Shown in pieces: positions 56,289 through 63,860 of a stretch of DNA of 64,000 nt. The notes beneath the pieces are model-generated. The model did no database searches. It was given only the letters and a program-made list of their open reading frames with translations, and was not told the DNA's origin. Source of the stretch: Hyphomicrobiaceae bacterium (GTDB taxonomy: Bacteria; Pseudomonadota; Alphaproteobacteria; Rhizobiales; Hyphomicrobiaceae); the NCBI GenBank assembly GCA_016793635.1, contig JAEUMD010000017.1, positions 23,676 to 87,675 on the forward strand. Direction: 5' to 3'. The position numbers and the translations under genes are program-made. Position 1 is the stretch's first letter. Each line of letters starts with the position of its first letter.

Positions 56289-57092
56289 TTAAGCCCTTGC
56301 CGCTCCGGCCTTCACCTCAAAAAAGAGTGCCTGACTGATCACCGCCTTCACCATCTCCTGCCGAAACGGCTTTGACACAAGAAATGTCGGTTCGGCACGC
56401 TCACCCGTGAGGAGGCGTTCGGGATAGGCCGTGATGAACACCACGGGAATCTCTATCGCCTTCAAAATATCATTCACTGCATCGATGCCTGAGCTTCCGT
56501 CCGCCAATTGGATATCTGCAAGGACGAGGCCGGGCTTTCTCTCGCTGGCAATCTTGACTGCTTCTGCTCGCGTGCGTGCAATGCCGACGACATCATGTCC
56601 GATATCGGTTACGAGGTTCTCGATTTCCATCGCGATCAACGGCTCGTCCTCGATGATGAGAACGTTGGCTGCGATCTGATCGGCGATTTCGCGCCCGGCC
56701 TGGGAAATTAGCTGCTCCACTTCCACCTCGGTGCAGCTCAATATCGAGGCGATCGCATCCTCTTCGAACTCTTCCACGGAGGCGAGGAGGAATGCCTGGC
56801 GTGGCCGGGGAGTGAGAGTTTCGATCCGACGGTCGACGACCTCGCCGCGCTCGCGCATCACCGGCTCCGCCTTCTCGTTGGTCGGCAGAGCATTCCAGAT
56901 GTTGATGAACGACTTGTACAGCGCGGTCCGAGGCGACAATGTTCCATCGAACTGCCGCTGGTCGGCAATCAACGCCTCGAGCAAGGCAACGACATAGGAA
57001 TCGCCCCTTTCTTGCGTTCCGGTCAGCGCACGTGCGAAGCGCCTCAGATACGGGAGTTCAGGAGCGATGAGGTCTGCTAGCGAGCCAGCCAT
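56289..57092 (-). CDS. phyR: General stress anti-anti-sigma response regulator PhyR
   Basis: 267 residues. The sigma-like N-terminal domain (1-~135) has region-2-like LPYLRRFARALTGTQERGDSYVVALLEA and region-4-like LTPRPRQAFLLASVEEFEEDAIASIL. The receiver domain follows (NVLIIEDEPLIAMEIENLV, phospho-Asp193 in LVLADIQLADGSSG, Thr/Lys in FITAYPE and LVSKPF). This reversed order is diagnostic of PhyR: when phosphorylated, it binds NepR and frees EcfG. It is linked to a kinase gene 15 bp downstream. No exact EcfG promoter stands directly before it, so it may rely on the dps promoter upstream or on an unseen one. Confidence 0.96.
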   Translation of the reverse strand: MAGSLADLIAPELPYLRRFARALTGTQERGDSYVVALLEALIADQRQFDGTLSPRTALYKSFINIWNALPTNEKAEPVMRERGEVVDRRIETLTPRPRQAFLLASVEEFEEDAIASILSCTEVEVEQLISQAGREIADQIAANVLIIEDEPLIAMEIENLVTDIGHDVVGIARTRAEAVKIASERKPGLVLADIQLADGSSGIDAVNDILKAIEIPVVFITAYPERLLTGERAEPTFLVSKPFRQEMVKAVISQALFFEVKAGAARA

Positions 57093-57145
57093 GAGTTATC
57101 CTTGAGTTATGCGTCGCGACCAAACCCGACGAAGCGACCAATTGA

Positions 57146-57652
57146 TCACTTGTTCGCGGTGGCGCGCAACATCCAGATTGCCTTTTCGTGGAAGGCCATC
57201 CTCGCCGTCAGCATGTCGGTGGTGACGAGATCGTCCGCCTCCTCGGCGCTCAACGCGGCCTCGCGCAGACGGGTTACGATGTTCTCGTGGTCCTCGATCA
57301 ATTGCTCGATCATGCCACCGGCACTGCGGTTTGTCGTTTCTTCCTCGACGGATGCACGTGGAAGAAGGGCTTCGAACGATACAGGAGCTGGCTTGCCGAG
57401 AGCTCGAATCCGTTCAGCGATTTCATCTGCCGCGGCGAACAGGTCCTTGTAATGCTCCTCGGTCAAATGGTGCAGCGGCAGGAAGAGGGGCCCCACCACG
57501 TTCCAATGATAGACATGTGTCTTCACCAGCAACGTATACGTGTCTGCCAGAACCGTTTCCAGCGCCTTCGCAATCTTGGCGCGGTCCTTGGCCTCGATCC
57601 CGGTTTTCGGAGTGGTCGGCTTGGTCTTGGGGGCAAGTCCAATCGTCGCCAT
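57146..57652 (-). CDS. dps: Dps-family DNA-binding ferritin
   Basis: 168 residues. A Lys/Thr-rich N-terminal tail (APKTKPTTPKTGIEAKDRAK) suited to DNA binding, then the four-helix ferritin core with the intersubunit ferroxidase residues in KTHVYHWNVVGPLFLPLHHLTEEHYKDLFAAADEIAERI. A Dps dodecamer oxidises Fe(II) with H2O2 and protects DNA. An exact EcfG promoter 45 bp upstream makes it a direct general-stress gene. phyR starts 53 bp downstream on the same strand. Confidence 0.95.
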   Translation of the reverse strand: MATIGLAPKTKPTTPKTGIEAKDRAKIAKALETVLADTYTLLVKTHVYHWNVVGPLFLPLHHLTEEHYKDLFAAADEIAERIRALGKPAPVSFEALLPRASVEEETTNRSAGGMIEQLIEDHENIVTRLREAALSAEEADDLVTTDMLTARMAFHEKAIWMLRATANK

Positions 57653-57697
57653 CTTGAGCTACCTCACTGTCGATTTGTTTCGATCTTCGGTGAGAAG

Positions 57698-57722
57698 AAC
57701 GCGGTGATGGCATGACGGTTCC
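57698..57722 (-). promoter_or_regulatory. Sigma-EcfG promoter of dps
   Basis: On the minus strand GGAAC, 16 bp, CGTT. Exact consensus, 45 bp upstream of the dps ATG; it may also serve phyR and its kinase by read-through. Confidence 0.8.
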
Positions 57723-57764
57723 TCGAGGCCGCCAAAAATTTTCGGTTCGGCACTCGCCTTTGGG

Positions 57765-58280
57765 TCAATCCGCGACAGCAGCTGGACTGTCGTGCGCCAG
57801 GAGTGTTGCGAGCTTCTGGCGAGCACGATTGACACGGCTCTTGATGGTGCCGACCGCGCAGCCGCACATCAGCGCCACCTCTTCGTAGCCGAACCCCTCC
57901 GCACCAACCAGAATCAGCGCTTCGCGCTGGTCAGCGGGCAGTGTTTCGAAGGCGGCACGGAAGTCGAGCAAATCCATATGCGATGCCTGGTTGCCGACCG
58001 TCGCGAGGCTATTGGCAAAGGCCCCATCGGCGTCTTCGACCTCGTTCTTTCGCTTGCGGAGCTCCGACAAGAATGTGTTGCGAAGGATCGTGAACACCCA
58101 AGCCTTGAGGTTCGACCCCTCGGCGAAGGTCCCACGGTTCTGCCAGGCCTTGACGAGCGCCTCCTGCACGAGATCATCGGCCCTGTCCGGATTGCCCGAC
58201 AACGACCTGGCAAACGCTCGCAGGTTGGGAACGAGCGCCGCCAACTCCTTCTGAAAGTTGATGTCCGCAGTGTCGCTCAC
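57765..58280 (-). CDS. ecfG: General stress ECF sigma factor EcfG
   Basis: 171 residues from GTG 58280, overlapping the nepR stop (GTGA). Region 2: LRAFARSLSGNPDRADDLVQEALVKAWQNRGTF and LKAWVFTILRNTFLSELRKRK. Region 4: LPADQREALILVGAEGFGYEEVALMCGCAVGTIKSRVNRARQKL. The AEGFGYEEVALMCGC form is characteristic of the EcfG clade. It directs RNA polymerase to GGAAC-N16-CGTT promoters, six of which occur within 12 kb here. It is held inactive by NepR, encoded immediately upstream and translationally coupled. Confidence 0.95.
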   Translation of the reverse strand: MSDTADINFQKELAALVPNLRAFARSLSGNPDRADDLVQEALVKAWQNRGTFAEGSNLKAWVFTILRNTFLSELRKRKNEVEDADGAFANSLATVGNQASHMDLLDFRAAFETLPADQREALILVGAEGFGYEEVALMCGCAVGTIKSRVNRARQKLATLLAHDSPAAVAD

Positions 58281-58495
58281 GAGTCGGCTCCAGGTCGCTT
58301 GGCGGATTTGGCAAGCTCGTCGAGGAGTGTGCCAAACCGATCGGGCAGCGGTTCCGCGATGATATCCTCATACGCGCGCTTCAACTGGCGGCCGATACGT
58401 GCCTGCACGTGCGGCGGGAGTGGCGTGTCGGGCAGGCCGTCGCCGACTTTTCGGTGGGATGAGTTGGTCACTTTTCTCTGATCGTCTTCAGGCAT
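58277..58495 (-). CDS. nepR: Anti-sigma factor NepR
   Basis: 72 residues from ATG 58495 (MPEDDQRKV). The conserved two-helix core LPPHVQARIGRQLKRAYEDIIAEPLPDRFGTLLDELAKS is the NepR signature that wraps EcfG or, alternatively, phosphorylated PhyR. The stop overlaps the ecfG GTG by three bases. An exact EcfG promoter 84 bp upstream shows positive autoregulation of the nepR-ecfG operon. A 20-codon upstream extension is possible but not family-like. Confidence 0.93.
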   Translation of the reverse strand: MPEDDQRKVTNSSHRKVGDGLPDTPLPPHVQARIGRQLKRAYEDIIAEPLPDRFGTLLDELAKSAKRPGADS

Positions 58496-58579
58496 TTCTA
58501 ATCCTAGCGGTGACGGGGGGCAATTCAGGCCCAAAGTCCCGCGCAACGGGTTCACGCGATGAAGCTACTCAGCTGCAAC

Positions 58580-58604
58580 AACGCCACTCATACTGTTTGG
58601 TTCC
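58580..58604 (-). promoter_or_regulatory. Sigma-EcfG promoter of nepR-ecfG
   Basis: On the minus strand GGAAC, 16 bp, CGTT(G). Exact consensus, 84 bp upstream of the nepR ATG; implies autoregulation. Confidence 0.85.
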
Positions 58605-58637
58605 AAGCCGGGGGAGGACCGTAAGAAGCGGCTCTCG

Positions 58638-59144
58638 TCAGCTCTGCAAGTCGCCAGATGTCGGGATGGGCTGCGAACGCGCGTCCGTTGACTGGCGCGT
58701 AAAAATGAAAACCGCCACAGCGATAGCCGCCAGAATAGGAAGATTACGGAACAGGAGGCGAACAAGCGCAGGCCCTGCCACGGGAGCTACTGCCGCGAAG
58801 GTTGCCATCATCATCTCTTGCTCGGCGGCGGTTGGGCGACGATCGCGCAGGGCATCCGAAGCTTCGGCCTCTGCCTCGACGGATTTTTCGGTCCGTTCAC
58901 CACGGTTAGCGTCAGTCGGCTTCCTGAGCACCGCGGCGAGAATGATGCCCAATACGGCGAACACGGCGGCCACCGCAGCAAGGCCGAGCTCCGTTCCAAA
59001 TTCACGCGTTAGTCTTACGGTGCCTGCTGACGTCAAAAAGCCCGCAGCAACCAGGAAGGGTATCGCCACGACGACGCGGGCCACCAGATCGCCGACGGCG
59101 TCGTCGACCTCCCGGCGGGCCACTTTCAAGAGAGACTGGAACAT
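58638..59144 (-). CDS. Holin-like / phage_holin_3_6-type membrane protein
   Basis: 168 residues. A short amphipathic start (MFQSLLKVARREVDDAVGDL), two adjacent helices (VVVAIPFLVAAGFLTSAGTV, GLAAVAAVFAVLGIILAAVL), a charged loop, and a final helix (NLPILAAIAVAVFIF). The first two-helix part resembles the DUF1469/phage_holin_3_6 proteins that accompany YqjD/ElaB-like DUF883 genes (as in the E. coli yqjDE set). It follows the DUF883 gene by 39 bp on the same strand and is likely cotranscribed from its EcfG promoter. Confidence 0.6.
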   Translation of the reverse strand: MFQSLLKVARREVDDAVGDLVARVVVAIPFLVAAGFLTSAGTVRLTREFGTELGLAAVAAVFAVLGIILAAVLRKPTDANRGERTEKSVEAEAEASDALRDRRPTAAEQEMMMATFAAVAPVAGPALVRLLFRNLPILAAIAVAVFIFTRQSTDARSQPIPTSGDLQS

Positions 59145-59183
59145 GGCAATACCTCTTCCCGGAGATTTACGGGTTCGTTACGG

Positions 59184-59498
59184 TCACGACTTCCAAACCG
59201 CGCCGAGCACAAAGCCCAGTGTGGCGGCAATAGCGAGTGTCGCCATCGGCTGGTCGGAGAGCGATTTGTCGACGGCGCTCTTCAGGTTGCCGGCGACCTC
59301 ATTGACGCGCTCGGTCGCTTCGCGGCCCTGCTCGCTGAGCGAGCGAGCCGTGCTCGCGGCCTTGTCCACCGCCTGGTCGATGTGCTCCCCGGCCTTTTCC
59401 GCGATCGCGCCAGCCTTGTCCGCGAGCGCCGAGCCGGTGCCGGAAATCGTGTTCGAGTAAGTCGCGTCAGTACGGGTGTTGTACGCTGCGTGCGCCAT
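59184..59498 (-). CDS. YqjD/ElaB-like DUF883 membrane-anchored protein
   Basis: 104 residues from ATG 59498 (AAGGGAAC upstream); the frame opens 31 codons earlier but those codons span the region just after the promoter. A polar helical body (ALADKAGAIAEKAGEHIDQAVDKAASTARSL, TERVNEVAGNLKSAVDKSL) ends in a C-terminal anchor (QPMATLAIAATLGFVLGAVWKS), the DUF883 layout. E. coli relatives bind ribosomes at the inner membrane in stationary phase; here that is analogy. A perfect EcfG promoter lies 64 bp upstream. Confidence 0.8.
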   Translation of the reverse strand: MAHAAYNTRTDATYSNTISGTGSALADKAGAIAEKAGEHIDQAVDKAASTARSLSEQGREATERVNEVAGNLKSAVDKSLSDQPMATLAIAATLGFVLGAVWKS

Positions 59499-59562
59499 AG
59501 CAGTAGTTCCCTTGGGTTGCATTTTGCTGGGTAACGAGCCGCTGTCGGCTTCGTGGTGGACA

Positions 59563-59587
59563 AACGTGTCACCGGGAGAATTGTTCC
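59563..59587 (-). promoter_or_regulatory. Sigma-EcfG promoter of the DUF883 gene
   Basis: On the minus strand GGAAC, 16 bp, CGTT. Exact consensus, 64 bp upstream of ATG 59498. Confidence 0.8.
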
Positions 59588-59795
59588 GCACCTTCCTGCG
59601 CGTCGTGTTTAGTGCGGCAGACCGCGTGATTGGCGATTTCTGGACAACCCAGGGCCCGATCGGATGGCATGCACGCCGGGCTGTTGCGTCACACGCGCGG
59701 GCGCACCATGGATTGATCTGAGAGAGTCGTATCGACCAATTTGGTGGATCGCGAGTGCGGACCGCTTCAAAAGCGATTGCACTTTAATGGGCGCA

Positions 59796-60602
59796 TCATG
59801 GCCCGCAGCTCTCGCTCTTCTTGCCGTCGTCCATCGCGGGAGCATCCGTGAGGCCGCCGCTATAGAGATCGATTGCGGTGCGACCTACTTCTTCAATGTA
59901 GAGCCGGACGAGCATCGCGGTGAATTGTTCGCGACCCCAGTTGAATGCCGCTTTCGACAGGCGCTCGCGAACCTCGTTGGCGGCGGCGGTCGCCGGATTG
60001 GCGATCCGAAGGAGGCGCCAGAGGTTGTAGGCCTGTTCGACCCTGCCGATTGCACCGCGCCACCGATATGCCCAACGCAACTGGGAGAAAGTCAGTCGAT
60101 CTGCAAAAGGCACTTTCTCAGATACGACCTGCCCCATTCGCCGGCTGACTCTCTCAGTAATCAAAAGAGCCTCCGGCAGAGTAAAATTCCAAAGCGGGTC
60201 GGACCGGTCTGGGTGCATGACCCTCGCCACACGTTCCGTCACTCGTGTGCCGAGATCGATCGCATCTTGAACGGAACCGAAGGCGCCTGGATCCGCCTTT
60301 GCAGATATTGCTTGTACTTCGCCCCACGCACGTGCCGAAAGGCTGCCGTCAGGGTATGGAGCGAGCGATTGAGCCGGGCATTGCACAGCTTCCGCCTGGA
60401 TGGCGCGCTTGAAGTAGAGGTGTTCGATCATCGACAGCGTGAGCACGGCCAGCATCAAGACAATGGCCCAGTAGACCAGCCAGCCCTTGTCCCACAAATA
60501 TAGGGCGCCGAACGGGAGCAGAGATAAGGTCGGCAGACTGACAGTCAATGCAACGAGTATGAGCCGTTCTGCCCGTCGCGCCGGATTTTTGGTTTTCGAC
60601 AT
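59796..60602 (-). CDS. Membrane protein resembling the N-terminal part of a large GTPase-associated protein
   Basis: 268 residues from ATG 60602 (a GTG three codons earlier is possible). Two close helices at about 15-60 (LILVALTVSLPTLSLLPFGALYLW and GWLVYWAIVLMLAVLTLSMI) anchor the protein. The remaining ~200 residues are cytosolic and helical (WNFTLPEALLITERVSRRMGQVVSEKVPFADRLTFSQL, WLLRIANPATAAANEVRERLSKAAF-like, YIEEVGRTAIDLYSGGL). The last block reminds me of the region that precedes the G domain in some proteobacterial 50S-ribosome-binding-type GTPases; here the chain stops right after it and no G1-G5 motifs follow. So it may be a stand-alone or truncated relative. Function unknown. Confidence 0.6.
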   Translation of the reverse strand: MSKTKNPARRAERLILVALTVSLPTLSLLPFGALYLWDKGWLVYWAIVLMLAVLTLSMIEHLYFKRAIQAEAVQCPAQSLAPYPDGSLSARAWGEVQAISAKADPGAFGSVQDAIDLGTRVTERVARVMHPDRSDPLWNFTLPEALLITERVSRRMGQVVSEKVPFADRLTFSQLRWAYRWRGAIGRVEQAYNLWRLLRIANPATAAANEVRERLSKAAFNWGREQFTAMLVRLYIEEVGRTAIDLYSGGLTDAPAMDDGKKSESCGP

Positions 60603-60652
60603 GGAGATCACGCCAAGGCAGCGTCACGGTGTGAGACCCGCAAGAATGGCGA

Positions 60653-60686
60653 GCGCAGCCGAGGCGTTTCGACGCCTCGGCTGCGC
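60653..60686. terminator. Long hairpin with UUCG tetraloop
   Basis: A perfect 15-bp inverted repeat (60653-60667 with 60672-60686) around TTCG, one of the most stable hairpins possible. It lies 30 bp past the DUF1328 stop and 50 bp before the next gene start on the same strand. No U-tract, so it may act as an mRNA 3' stabiliser as much as a terminator. Confidence 0.55.
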
Positions 60687-60716
60687 GAACCAGTCGGAAC
60701 GTGTTCGCACATCGCG

Positions 60717-60890
60717 TCACGCGCGTCGCAGGAACCCCGCGATGACGGAAATGGCGAACAGCACGATCGCGATCCAAAACAGGATTCGCGCGCCCTCCAT
60801 GGCCGTGCCGGCGACGCCGCCGAACCCCAGCAAAGCGGACACCAACGCGACGACGAGAAACACCACTGCATAATGAAGGAGATTGCCCAT
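60717..60890 (-). CDS. DUF1328 small membrane protein
   Basis: 57 residues from ATG 60890 (AAAGGTG upstream). The entire chain MGNLLHYAVVFLVVALVSALLGF, GGVAGTAMEGARILFWIAIVLFAISVIAGFLRR is the DUF1328 (YtjA) pattern: two helices with a Gly-rich turn. Role unknown, usually stress-inducible. An exact EcfG promoter lies 47 bp upstream. Confidence 0.88.
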   Translation of the reverse strand: MGNLLHYAVVFLVVALVSALLGFGGVAGTAMEGARILFWIAIVLFAISVIAGFLRRA

Positions 60891-60937
60891 TTCACACACC
60901 TTTCGAGCGAGCTGACCTGCACGTGAGATGCTTGCCA

Positions 60938-60962
60938 AACGCCTGCCGAGCCGATGCGTTCC
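60938..60962 (-). promoter_or_regulatory. Sigma-EcfG promoter of the DUF1328 gene
   Basis: On the minus strand GGAAC, 16 bp, CGTT(TG). Exact consensus, 47 bp upstream of ATG 60890. Confidence 0.8.
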
Positions 60963-61187
60963 CTGCGGCTTGATGTAAATTGGGACCCCGACGAATGAGA
61001 AGTCACGTGCGGGTGTGCTCGCCAAACGCGACCTCGCGCCTCGAGCTCGTTAGCGCCGGGTCTCAAGATGCCCGGCCACTGGACCCAGTCTGTTGCAGAC
61101 CCGATGAAACCATTTCGCGAGTTCTACGTTCATCGACGTGCCGCTAAAAATCATTTGCGGCGATCCTGACTCCAGTCCGAGGCCGCC

Positions 61188-62975
61188 ATGCCCATGATCT
61201 CCGACTCAATCCGGAATTTCGCGGCCGCGCTCATTGCGATCGCGCTGATCATCGCCGGCCTCGCACTTGGTCGCGACGTGATCCTCCCACTCTGTCTTGC
61301 TTCTCTGTTCGCCTTTGGCTTGGCCCCAATCGTACGCAGGCTCACCGCGGCGCGGTTCCCGCGGGGTTTGGCTGCCGCAATGGTTGTTTTTGCATCCGTG
61401 GCCTGCCTTGGCGCACTCACGACGGTGTTCACGGGCCAGCTCATCGAGCTTGCGGGCGGTCTCGGCGAATACCAATACAATCTTGTCCAGAAGGTTCGCA
61501 CGATCACGGGGGCTTCTGCACAAACCGGCAAGCTGCAACGGGCGATAGAGACGATCGGCGCCATCGAGAAGGAAGTCGTCGCGGAGGTGAGCCAGTCGAC
61601 GGGCACCAAGACCGATCCCGCAGCGGTCGTCGTAAATGGGGAGCAACCGAAAGAGCCGTTGTGGCAACAGTTCAGCGGATCGCTCCACGTGGTTGCTCTC
61701 GGCGCACTCACCCTGCTCTTCACGATTTTTCTGCTGGTCCAGTATCAAGACTTGCGCGATCGAGTCGTGCGTGTTGTGGGCACGGACAACATGAGTCGAA
61801 CGGTCGCCGCGCTCAGCGATGCCGGCACGCGTCTTTCGGATCTGCTACTGGCACAGTTCGCACTCAATGCGAGCTTCGGCCTATTCGTCGGCTTGGCGCT
61901 CGCGATGATTGGTGTGCCGAACGCCGCACTCTGGGGATTTTCCACACTGGTCCTGCGGTTCATCCCGTATGTAGGATCACTCCTTGCGGCCATACCGCCG
62001 ATCCTGCTCGCTGCAGCCGTCGACCCGGGGTGGAGCATGGTTGCGATGACGGTTGCCTTGTTCGCGATCGGCGAACCGGTGGTCGGTCACCTCATTGAAC
62101 CTCATGTGCTCGGAAAGCGTGCGGGACTCTCGCCGTTGGCTCTGATTGTGGCTGCCAGCTTCTGGACGCTGCTCTGGGGCCCGATCGGTCTTCTGCTGGC
62201 CGCTCCCCTGACGATGATGCTCGTTGTTCTCGGCCAGTACATTCCACAGTTTCAATTCATCAGCGTCTTGCTAGGAGATGAACCGGCACTCGCGGCTGAC
62301 GACGAACTTTACCATCGTATTCTGTCAGGCGATGCCATCGCGGCATACGACCAGTTGAAGGCGGAAGCGGAACAAACCTCGCCCGCGCGCGCAGCGGATG
62401 AGGTTCTGCTGCCCGCGCTCGCGCTGCTCGCCCGCGACGATCGGCTGAGCGACGAGCAGCGAACAGAGATTCAGACGACTTTTTCGGATCTCCATCAGCT
62501 ACTGCTGGAAGATTTGCAGAAGCTCGATCGCGAGGAAGCAGACCCTGGCGAAAGTTCGCCGCTCATCCTCCTCCCCGTGCGCGGAGTCGCCGACAAGATC
62601 GCGGCCAAGCTTGTCGCCACGCTGTTATCGGAGCGTCACGCGCGCATTCGCGCGATCGAAAAGGCCGCCGGGTTGCTCGGCGTCGCGAGCATCGAGGATG
62701 CCATGTGCAAGTCCGCTCCTCAAACGATCGTACTCGTTACGACCAATTACCGTGATCACGCCCTCCTCAAGCACATGAAGCGGCGGATACTGCGCAATCA
62801 CCCTGATGCCGCAGTGTATGCGTTGCCTGCAACCGATGTCATGGAAGAGCGCACTCTTGCGGATGATAACGACAACGTCATTGCCAAGAGCGTGGCAGAC
62901 CTCGCGGCACTGACGGATCTCCATGCGGATCGCGGACGCAGAACCGTGGCCAGCGCCGTTCCAGAGGCCGCTTGA
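61188..62975 (+). CDS. AI-2E/PerM-family membrane protein with extended cytosolic C-terminus
   Basis: 595 residues. The first ~360 form the PerM/AI-2E exporter-like fold: two N-terminal helices (ALIAIALIIAGLALG, ILPLCLASLFAFGLAPIV), a large amphipathic insert (~75-150), then helices with LFVGLALAMIGVPNAALWGFSTLVLRFIPYVGSLLAAIPP and the GEPVVGHLIEPHVLGKRAGLSPLALIVAASFWTLLWGPIGLLLAAPL motif. The C-terminal ~230 residues are soluble (LLPALALLARDDRLSDEQRTEI, ILLPVRGVADKIAAKLVATLL, TIVLVTTNYRDHALLKHMKRR), an extension seen in some Rhizobiales members. Transported substrate unknown. No EcfG promoter is seen in front. Confidence 0.85.
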   Translation: MPMISDSIRNFAAALIAIALIIAGLALGRDVILPLCLASLFAFGLAPIVRRLTAARFPRGLAAAMVVFASVACLGALTTVFTGQLIELAGGLGEYQYNLVQKVRTITGASAQTGKLQRAIETIGAIEKEVVAEVSQSTGTKTDPAAVVVNGEQPKEPLWQQFSGSLHVVALGALTLLFTIFLLVQYQDLRDRVVRVVGTDNMSRTVAALSDAGTRLSDLLLAQFALNASFGLFVGLALAMIGVPNAALWGFSTLVLRFIPYVGSLLAAIPPILLAAAVDPGWSMVAMTVALFAIGEPVVGHLIEPHVLGKRAGLSPLALIVAASFWTLLWGPIGLLLAAPLTMMLVVLGQYIPQFQFISVLLGDEPALAADDELYHRILSGDAIAAYDQLKAEAEQTSPARAADEVLLPALALLARDDRLSDEQRTEIQTTFSDLHQLLLEDLQKLDREEADPGESSPLILLPVRGVADKIAAKLVATLLSERHARIRAIEKAAGLLGVASIEDAMCKSAPQTIVLVTTNYRDHALLKHMKRRILRNHPDAAVYALPATDVMEERTLADDNDNVIAKSVADLAALTDLHADRGRRTVASAVPEAA

Positions 62976-63623
62976 TGGGCCACCTGCGAATGGGTTCGTC
63001 TCGTGGACGAAGGAACCTGGAGATCACTCCTACCTCGATCTTTAAGCTGCTGCCGGCTTAACGATGCCACCCAGACTTCGGGTCCGGGAAATCGGGAGCA
63101 GGTAAGGGATGGAGCGCTCTTGACGTGGTGATCGCCAGAAGGTTGGAGGGCGCTTTGCCCAAGTGACCGTTCACTGCGACGCCCCTGACAGACGCTTTTG
63201 GCACGGAGCGCACTTGAGCGGCTGCAGCATGTGGGGCGCTCCGACGAACACCCCGTTGAACTACGGCCATGGCCAGAAGGGAGAAACAACGTTTGCAGTT
63301 GCGAACGGCGGGGCGGTAGGGACTGCGAAATCTGGCATCCGTCTCGCGCTGCGAAGATACCGCTGTTCGGCTGCTTTTCCTCGATCAATCCTCCAAAACT
63401 TATCAACTTGGACCAAGCACAATTTGTTGCGCCACGCGTTAAGAACTGAAGCGACACCAAAGCTTTGGACTCAAACGGGTGAGACAACCTTCAGGGCACG
63501 CATGTGGCTTCGAGTGGTGCACCTCGCTTCGCAGCTCCTGTTGTGTCAGATTTGCCGACTCAAGCAACGAAGAGGCCAAGTTCATTGGCCCTCACGTACT
63601 TTCACTTGGTCTGGGGAGGCCCA
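62976..63623. other. Intergenic region with no supported gene
   Basis: About 650 bp of lower coding character than its neighbours. An open frame runs from 63163 into the SBP56 remnant, but its first ~150 codons show no family features. I treat it as non-coding or decayed sequence near an IS insertion. Confidence 0.45.
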
Positions 63624-63860
63624 GTTGACCCTACGGCCCGATCCAAGTTTCCACGCTTCTCCAAGGTTGGCGATGGATGCGCCACCGGAGGCGTTCGTAT
63701 ACACTTTACTGCTGAGCGAAGACGCTTCCAGGCCCGATGCGCTAGCCGTTATCGATGTCGATCGACAGTCGCCGACGTATGGTCAGATTGTCCACACGCT
63801 CGAGATGCCCAACAACGGCGACGAGTTTCATCACTTCGGGTGGAACGCATGTTCATCGGC
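63624..63860 (+). pseudogene. Selenium-binding protein (SBP56/methanethiol oxidase), N-terminal fragment cut by an IS
   Basis: About 79 residues matching the N-terminus of the ~460-residue SBP56 family: [76 protein letters not shown]. The TTG at 63624 is the most plausible start. The homology ends at the conserved CSSA, exactly where IS sequence begins, so the gene is interrupted. SBP56 proteins oxidise methanethiol to formaldehyde, H2S and H2O2 in some bacteria. The rest of the gene, if retained, lies beyond the window. Confidence 0.8.

Noticed and set aside
57093-57146. Possible EcfG promoter directly before phyR (CGAAC-N16-GCTT)
   Set aside because: It mismatches the consensus at both elements, while six other sites in the window are exact.
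59664-60503. 279-codon plus-strand frame opposite the orphan membrane protein
   Set aside because: Lacks hydrophobic or domain pattern; the minus strand has two clear helices and a better start.
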